From CAYWMD01 sp964458575 (GTDB lineage Bacteria > Verrucomicrobiota > Verrucomicrobiia > Limisphaerales > JADLHS01): a stretch of 64,000 nt of DNA. Below, piece by piece: positions 60,278 through 64,000 of this stretch; position 1 is the stretch's first letter, and each line of letters begins with the position of its first letter. The notes under the pieces were generated by a model, which worked only from the letters and a program-made list of their open reading frames with translations, was not told the DNA's origin and ran no database searches. The stretch is taken from NCBI GenBank assembly GCA_964458575.1, contig CAYWMD010000014.1:43815-107814 (forward strand), written 5' to 3'. Position numbers and translations under genes: made by a program.

Positions 60278-61060
60278 TTACGGAAACAGAAGGAAATTGG
60301 GTCCCGGGCTTATCGTCGCATCGCCACTGACCCGGCAAGCTTCACGGAAGCGCGAGGTGGTAACCTGCTGAACGCTGCCGTCGGACAGACCGACGTTGCC
60401 CGCTTTGAGATGCATCTTCTCAGACCAGCCAATGCCATTCAACGGGGCGGCGTTGAGGTTCGTGCCCATGTACTTCGCATAACCGTTACCACCGGTCGAG
60501 GGGGAATAACCGTAGCCGGCGGGCGGACTACTAGCGGTGCCAAGCCCGATGTTGCGGTCGCCAACCTGGATGCCTTGCGGTCCCAAGAAGGTTTCGTCAG
60601 CGTCGCGGCCGACAAAATAGGAGACGACCCCGTTGTACAGGTATCCCCCCGCGCCTGTACTATTGCCTGCTTGCAAGGCAAAATTCGTATGGGCACTCCG
60701 CTCGTCCGAAGGGCAAACGATCACTTTCGGCGTGCTCAGTTCGTTCGACATCACGCCGAAGACCTGATAGGTGTAAGGGCTCGCCGCACCGTCTGCAAGC
60801 GTCGCCCAAGTGTTTTGGTTCGGCGGGCCACCCGAACCGGAATCCACCTTCATGGGAACGCGGTCGTTGTTGTCACCGGCCCACAATTTGAAGGACAGCG
60901 TGATTTGTTTGAGGTTGTTGACGCAACTGATGCGTTGCGCCTTCTTTTTGGCGGCGGCCAGTGCCGGCAGAAGCATCGCCGCCAGAATCGCGATGATCGC
61001 GATCACGACGAGCAATTCAATCAGCGTGAACGCCCGGATTTGTTGTCGAAGTTTTCTCAT
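60278..61060 (-). CDS. Type II secretion/type IV pilus-like pseudopilin with H-X9-DG tail
   Basis: 260 residues from the ATG at 61060 (MRKLRQQIRA before the FTLIELLVVIAIIAILA helix); the frame is open upstream without a leader. The prepilin peptidase site is just before FTLIE. The soluble part starts LPALAAAKKKAQRISCVNNL and includes PKVIVCPSDERSAHTNFA; the tail MHLKAGNVGLSDGSVQQV has the His-X9-Asp-Gly pattern of the large pseudopilin families of Planctomycetes, Verrucomicrobia and Lentisphaerae. No other secretion genes are nearby. Confidence 0.92.
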   Translation of the reverse strand: MRKLRQQIRAFTLIELLVVIAIIAILAAMLLPALAAAKKKAQRISCVNNLKQITLSFKLWAGDNNDRVPMKVDSGSGGPPNQNTWATLADGAASPYTYQVFGVMSNELSTPKVIVCPSDERSAHTNFALQAGNSTGAGGYLYNGVVSYFVGRDADETFLGPQGIQVGDRNIGLGTASSPPAGYGYSPSTGGNGYAKYMGTNLNAAPLNGIGWSEKMHLKAGNVGLSDGSVQQVTTSRFREACRVSGDATISPGPNFLLFP

Positions 61061-61362
61061 AACACTGCTAGTAGTTCGATTTTGTTTTTGGTTTTTTTCA
61101 CAGACAGCCCGGGAATTCGTTCCCGCGTTCTTTCTGTCACGATCTGCCCGGCTTCTAGCACCACCGATGCCACCCCGATTTCTTGCGGAAAATCGAAGAA
61201 ATCTCAAAGTTGCATCGCACACATGCGCGGCGTTCTCACGCAGGATGCGTGAACATCACGCTGTTGTGATGATAAAGCCCGGACACGCAGGAGAATGACA
61301 GGTTCGCGATTGCTTGGCAACCTAAAGCTTGGACTGCCGCCTGCCTCTGGTAGGCTGCGCCC
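61061..61362. other. 302-base gap between the divergent pseudopilin and ubiD-like genes
   Basis: No gene or repeat recognised. T/A-rich sequence at 61078-61100 before the pseudopilin start may be part of its promoter region, without a clear consensus pair. I see no terminator or RNA. Confidence 0.35.
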
Positions 61363-62952
61363 ATGGCGTTCGATTCCTTCCGCGAATTCGTCAATCAACT
61401 CGACCGCGCCGGTGAACTCAGGCGCATCTCCCAGCCGGTCGCCACCGAACTCGAAATCACCGAGATCGCCGACCGTGAAATGAAATCGCCGGGCGGCGGC
61501 AAGGCGCTGCTGTTTGAGAAACCCACGGTTAACGGCCAGGTGTCGCCCTTCCCCGTCGCCATCAACACCCTGGGCTCGTGGAAACGCATGGCCATGAGCA
61601 TGGGCGCGGAATCCGTCGAGGAAGTCGCCAACGAACTCGGCGCGTTGATGAAAGCCAAGCCGCCGACGTCGATGAAGGAAGCCATCAAGCTGCTCTCGCT
61701 CGCGTTGGACCTGCGCCACGCCAAGCCGAAGGTCGTGAAGAGCGGTTCGTGCAAGGATGTCATCCATCGCTTTCCGAACGAGGATAGAGGATCGAAGATA
61801 GAAGATGGCAAAGGCGGCGCGGCAAAGAATCCATCCTCCATCCTCCATCCTCCATCGTCGCTGCCGCCCGGCCCTGTCACGCTACTAGCCACCAGCCTGA
61901 CGCCGCCAACGCTGCTGAATTTGCCAATCCTCAAATGCTGGCCGCTCGACGGCGGACGTTTCATCACGCTCCCCTGCGTCGTCACCAAAGACCCCGACAC
62001 CGGCGAACGCAACGTCGGCATGTATCGCATCCAGATTTACGACGACAAAACCACCGGCATGCACTGGCAGCTTCAGAAAGTCGCCGCGCGCCATGGCCGT
62101 CGCTACTACGAAAAAGGCGAGCGCATGCCCGTCAGCATTTTCATCGGCGGCGACCCCATGTTTCCCTTCGCCGCCACCGCGCCGTTGCCCGATGGCTTGG
62201 ATGAATTCCTCCTCGCCGGTTACTTGCGGAAGAAGTCCGTCGAGCTCGTGAAATGCGAGACCAACGACCTCGAAGTCCCCGCCAACGCCGACTTCGTCAT
62301 CGAAGGCTACGTTGACCCGACCGAGCCGCTGCGAGACGAAGGCCCGTTCGGCGATCACACCGGCTATTACACGTTGCCCGAGCCGTATCCTGTTTTTCAC
62401 GTCACCGCCATCACGCATCGCAAGGACGCCGTCTATCCCGCCACCATCGTCGGCATCCCGCCGATGGAAGATTTCTACATCGGCGGCGCGTCCGTGAAAC
62501 TCTTCCTGCCCATCTTCAAGATGAACTTCCCCGAGATCGTGGACATCGCGCTGCCGGCGGAAGGCGTCTTCCACAACCTCGTCTTCGTGAGCATCCGCAA
62601 GACCTACCCGATGCAAGCCTACAAAATCATGCACGGCCTCTGGGGCATGGGCCAGATGATGTTCACCAAATACATCATCGTGGTGGACGACGACGTGGAC
62701 GTGCATAACACCAGCGAAGTCCTCTTCCGTCTCTGCGCCAACACCGACCCGCAACGCGACAGCATCTTCACCAAAGGCCCGTCCGACGTGCTCGACCACG
62801 CCACCAGCGAAATCGCCAGCGGCAGCAAACTCGGCATTGACGCAACGAAGAAAATTCCCGGCGAAGGTTTCAAACGCCCCTGGCCGCCGCTCATCAAGAT
62901 GGATGCCGCGGTGAAGGCGAAGGTGGAAAAGTTATTTAACGGGAACAAATAA
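61363..62952 (+). CDS. UbiD-family decarboxylase
   Basis: 529 residues. MAFDSFREFVNQLDRAGELR, KALLFEKPTVNGQVSPFPVA, FITLPCVVTKDPDTGERNVG, MYRIQIYDDKTTGMHWQLQK, ISIFIGGDP-like VSIFIGGDPMFPFAATAPLP, DFVIEGYVDPTEPLRDEGPF, GDHTGYYTLPEPYPVFHVTA and GQMMFTKYIIVVDDDVDVHN, all UbiD signatures with the prFMN-binding and Glu-Arg-Glu region. Members decarboxylate aromatic acids, in ubiquinone or menaquinone (futalosine) synthesis or in catabolism; no ubiX is in the window. An in-frame repeat lies at about residues 140-167. The protease gene follows after two bases. Confidence 0.9.
   Translation: MAFDSFREFVNQLDRAGELRRISQPVATELEITEIADREMKSPGGGKALLFEKPTVNGQVSPFPVAINTLGSWKRMAMSMGAESVEEVANELGALMKAKPPTSMKEAIKLLSLALDLRHAKPKVVKSGSCKDVIHRFPNEDRGSKIEDGKGGAAKNPSSILHPPSSLPPGPVTLLATSLTPPTLLNLPILKCWPLDGGRFITLPCVVTKDPDTGERNVGMYRIQIYDDKTTGMHWQLQKVAARHGRRYYEKGERMPVSIFIGGDPMFPFAATAPLPDGLDEFLLAGYLRKKSVELVKCETNDLEVPANADFVIEGYVDPTEPLRDEGPFGDHTGYYTLPEPYPVFHVTAITHRKDAVYPATIVGIPPMEDFYIGGASVKLFLPIFKMNFPEIVDIALPAEGVFHNLVFVSIRKTYPMQAYKIMHGLWGMGQMMFTKYIIVVDDDVDVHNTSEVLFRLCANTDPQRDSIFTKGPSDVLDHATSEIASGSKLGIDATKKIPGEGFKRPWPPLIKMDAAVKAKVEKLFNGNK
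61783..61856. repeat. Imperfect inverted repeat C in the ubiD-like gene
   Basis: Arms 61783-61808 and 61831-61856 pair in 21 of 26 positions; each is built of repeated GATxGAGGAT-like or CATCCTC units. Translated as DRGSKIEDGKGGAAKNPSSI and on to LHPPSSLPP, which does not fit the UbiD fold pattern on either side. Confidence 0.82.
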
Positions 62953-62954
62953 GC

Positions 62955-63869
62955 ATGAATTCGGATTCAACACCACCCGCCGAATCGAAATTTGGAAGAA
63001 CACCTCCGCCAAATGTCACTGTTCCTCCGGGTCACATCTACATGACTGTTGGTGACATGCCTGAATCCTTCACTCATGGCGTGTTGATGAAAGCTTTTGC
63101 AGATTACTCCGTCGCGTTGGGACGAGTTAAGGACGGCAAAACGATTTGGCTTGGAAGCGGAGTATTGGTTCGAAAGGGAAAACATTTCGGCATTTTGACC
63201 GCTCACCATTGTCTTCATGCATGTTCTCCTGAGATCCAACTCGGCTCACACACGGGCGACAGAATGTGCTTTCTCGTAAATCCAGGTAGGGGCATTTTCG
63301 TTCAGCCAGAGGAGCTGCTTGAACACGAGCTCGCAGTTCCAAAGGTGGATGAATTTGGGCCAGACTTAACTTTCATTGAAATCCTCTCTCCCGAACGCCT
63401 TGGAACTTTCAAAGCGGCTGGCACATTCTGGTCTCTCGATAGGCAATCATCCGAAGTCTTGAAAGAATTTGGACAGCCGTTAATGCCAGCAGCATCGGTT
63501 GGTTTTCCAGAAGTTCATTACAACACAGTTCAGGAAGGAAACAAAATTCGTGTTCAGCTTCGCCACATGATTTATGACAACGCAATCAAAGAGGGGGCTG
63601 CGTTTGAGAAGGACGGATGGGACTATCTCGACTCTACGATTTTTTATCCTGGAGATGCTAATTTGCCGACGTCATTCGCCGGAATGAGCGGCGGACCAGT
63701 GTGGGGCATGAATCTTCTACACCATAAGAGCGACGGCCACATCAGCATCGAAAAGCACGCACTTATCGGGATAACGTTTTACGAAGTATTTCGAAAAGGC
63801 GACGAAGGTCGATTGCGCGCACACTTCATCAAGTCTATTTACGACATGGCTTGGAGAGGTTTCGCCTGA
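62955..63869 (+). CDS. Trypsin-like serine protease fold protein, family not recognised
   Basis: 304 residues, no signal peptide. The catalytic triad can be seen: His in HFGILTAHHCLHACSP (TAxHC), Asp in EFGPDLTFIEILSP, Ser in FAGMSGGPVWGMNLL (GxSGGP). Such proteins cut peptides or serve as cytoplasmic sensors in defence islands, but nothing nearby supports that here. The base composition is clearly more AT-rich than in the neighbours, with codons such as GCA, TTG, ATT and AAA, so recent acquisition is likely. It begins two bases after the ubiD stop (TAAGCATG). Confidence 0.75.
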   Translation: MNSDSTPPAESKFGRTPPPNVTVPPGHIYMTVGDMPESFTHGVLMKAFADYSVALGRVKDGKTIWLGSGVLVRKGKHFGILTAHHCLHACSPEIQLGSHTGDRMCFLVNPGRGIFVQPEELLEHELAVPKVDEFGPDLTFIEILSPERLGTFKAAGTFWSLDRQSSEVLKEFGQPLMPAASVGFPEVHYNTVQEGNKIRVQLRHMIYDNAIKEGAAFEKDGWDYLDSTIFYPGDANLPTSFAGMSGGPVWGMNLLHHKSDGHISIEKHALIGITFYEVFRKGDEGRLRAHFIKSIYDMAWRGFA

Positions 63870-63910
63870 TTGTCGCCAGATATTCCCGCCCGCGCCCATG
63901 ACGAACTTTT

Positions 63911-63924
63911 GTTGCATATGCAAC
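63911..63924. promoter_or_regulatory. 14-base perfect palindrome
   Basis: GTTGCATATGCAAC (63911-63924) is a perfect palindrome in the short gap between the protease gene and the last partial gene. It could be an operator or the core of a terminator; there is no T-run. Confidence 0.4.
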
Positions 63925-63940
63925 AAAGGTTTGCACCGGG

Positions 63941-64000
63941 CTATTCGGGTTTGAACGTGCGCAGTTGCCGGCTGGCGTCCCGGAGCACTTCCACCCGCCG
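63941..64000 (-). CDS. C-terminal end of a gene that runs off the window
   Basis: The minus strand reads RRVEVLRDASRQLRTFKPE followed by TAG (63943-63941). High GC with the codon use of the main genome. Too short to assign. Confidence 0.45.
   Translation of the reverse strand, partial: RRVEVLRDASRQLRTFKPE

Overview
The window is GC-rich (visibly around 60%) bacterial chromosome with dense coding on both strands. It most likely comes from a Verrucomicrobiota genome, perhaps near the Pedosphaera/Limisphaera group. The markers are a type II pseudopilin with the FTLIELLVVIAIIAILA helix and an H-X9-DG tail, a PEP-CTERM-tagged formylglycine-generating-enzyme-like protein, a TIGR03790-type protein, a PFOR gene next to a dihydroorotate dehydrogenase-like gene, secreted beta modules, and short palindromic repeats inside reading frames. 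The lineage is inferred; there is no rRNA gene, and I saw no tRNA, CRISPR array, transposase or prophage gene.

Layout. 0-26 kb is mostly housekeeping and accessory genes: the start of tilS, a PEP-CTERM protein, a MurQ/GckR-like SIS protein, thpR, a degenerate HAD-UbiA fusion, lnt, recN, an MBL hydrolase, a TIGR03790 protein, a sugar kinase, malQ, a Gfo/Idh oxidoreductase, a LemA pair, an SGNH hydrolase, nadC-birA-coaX, a cold-shock gene with a clear promoter and leader hairpin, and hemW. A NarL/NarX-like two-component pair and a PocR-AraC regulator follow at 23.8-26.6 kb.

26.7-39.6 kb is the striking part: ten consecutive minus-strand genes for electron transfer. They encode an 11-heme cytochrome fused to a membrane cytochrome b, a NapC/NirT-like 7-heme protein, two paralogous small cytochromes c, an NrfD membrane subunit, a 4x[4Fe-4S] Tat protein, a tetraheme anchor, a large MtrB/PioB-like beta-barrel, an 8-heme DmsE/MtrA-like lipoprotein and a secreted 9-heme protein. 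This reads as a complete path from the quinone pool through the periplasm and outer membrane to the cell surface. More parts follow: a 9-heme secreted protein with Ig/PKD-like and calcium-loop modules, hemA for heme supply, and a 9-heme/cytochrome b fusion (42-48 kb). I count 59 heme-binding motifs in nine proteins, two of them with non-standard spacing (CX3CH and CX4CH).

47.9-52.5 kb holds a DHOD-like gene and pyruvate:ferredoxin oxidoreductase, a low-potential electron source that suits an anaerobic or microaerobic life. 52.8-60.1 kb is addB-addA. A pseudopilin, a UbiD-family decarboxylase (quinone pathway candidate), an AT-richer trypsin-like protease and the tail of one more gene close the window.

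A second theme runs across the window: lnt, recN, addB, ubiD and the 11-heme cytochrome each carry short palindromic or tandem repeats inserted in frame. One repeat type lies in lnt and recN in opposite reading directions and stays open in both. Another builds part of a signal peptide.
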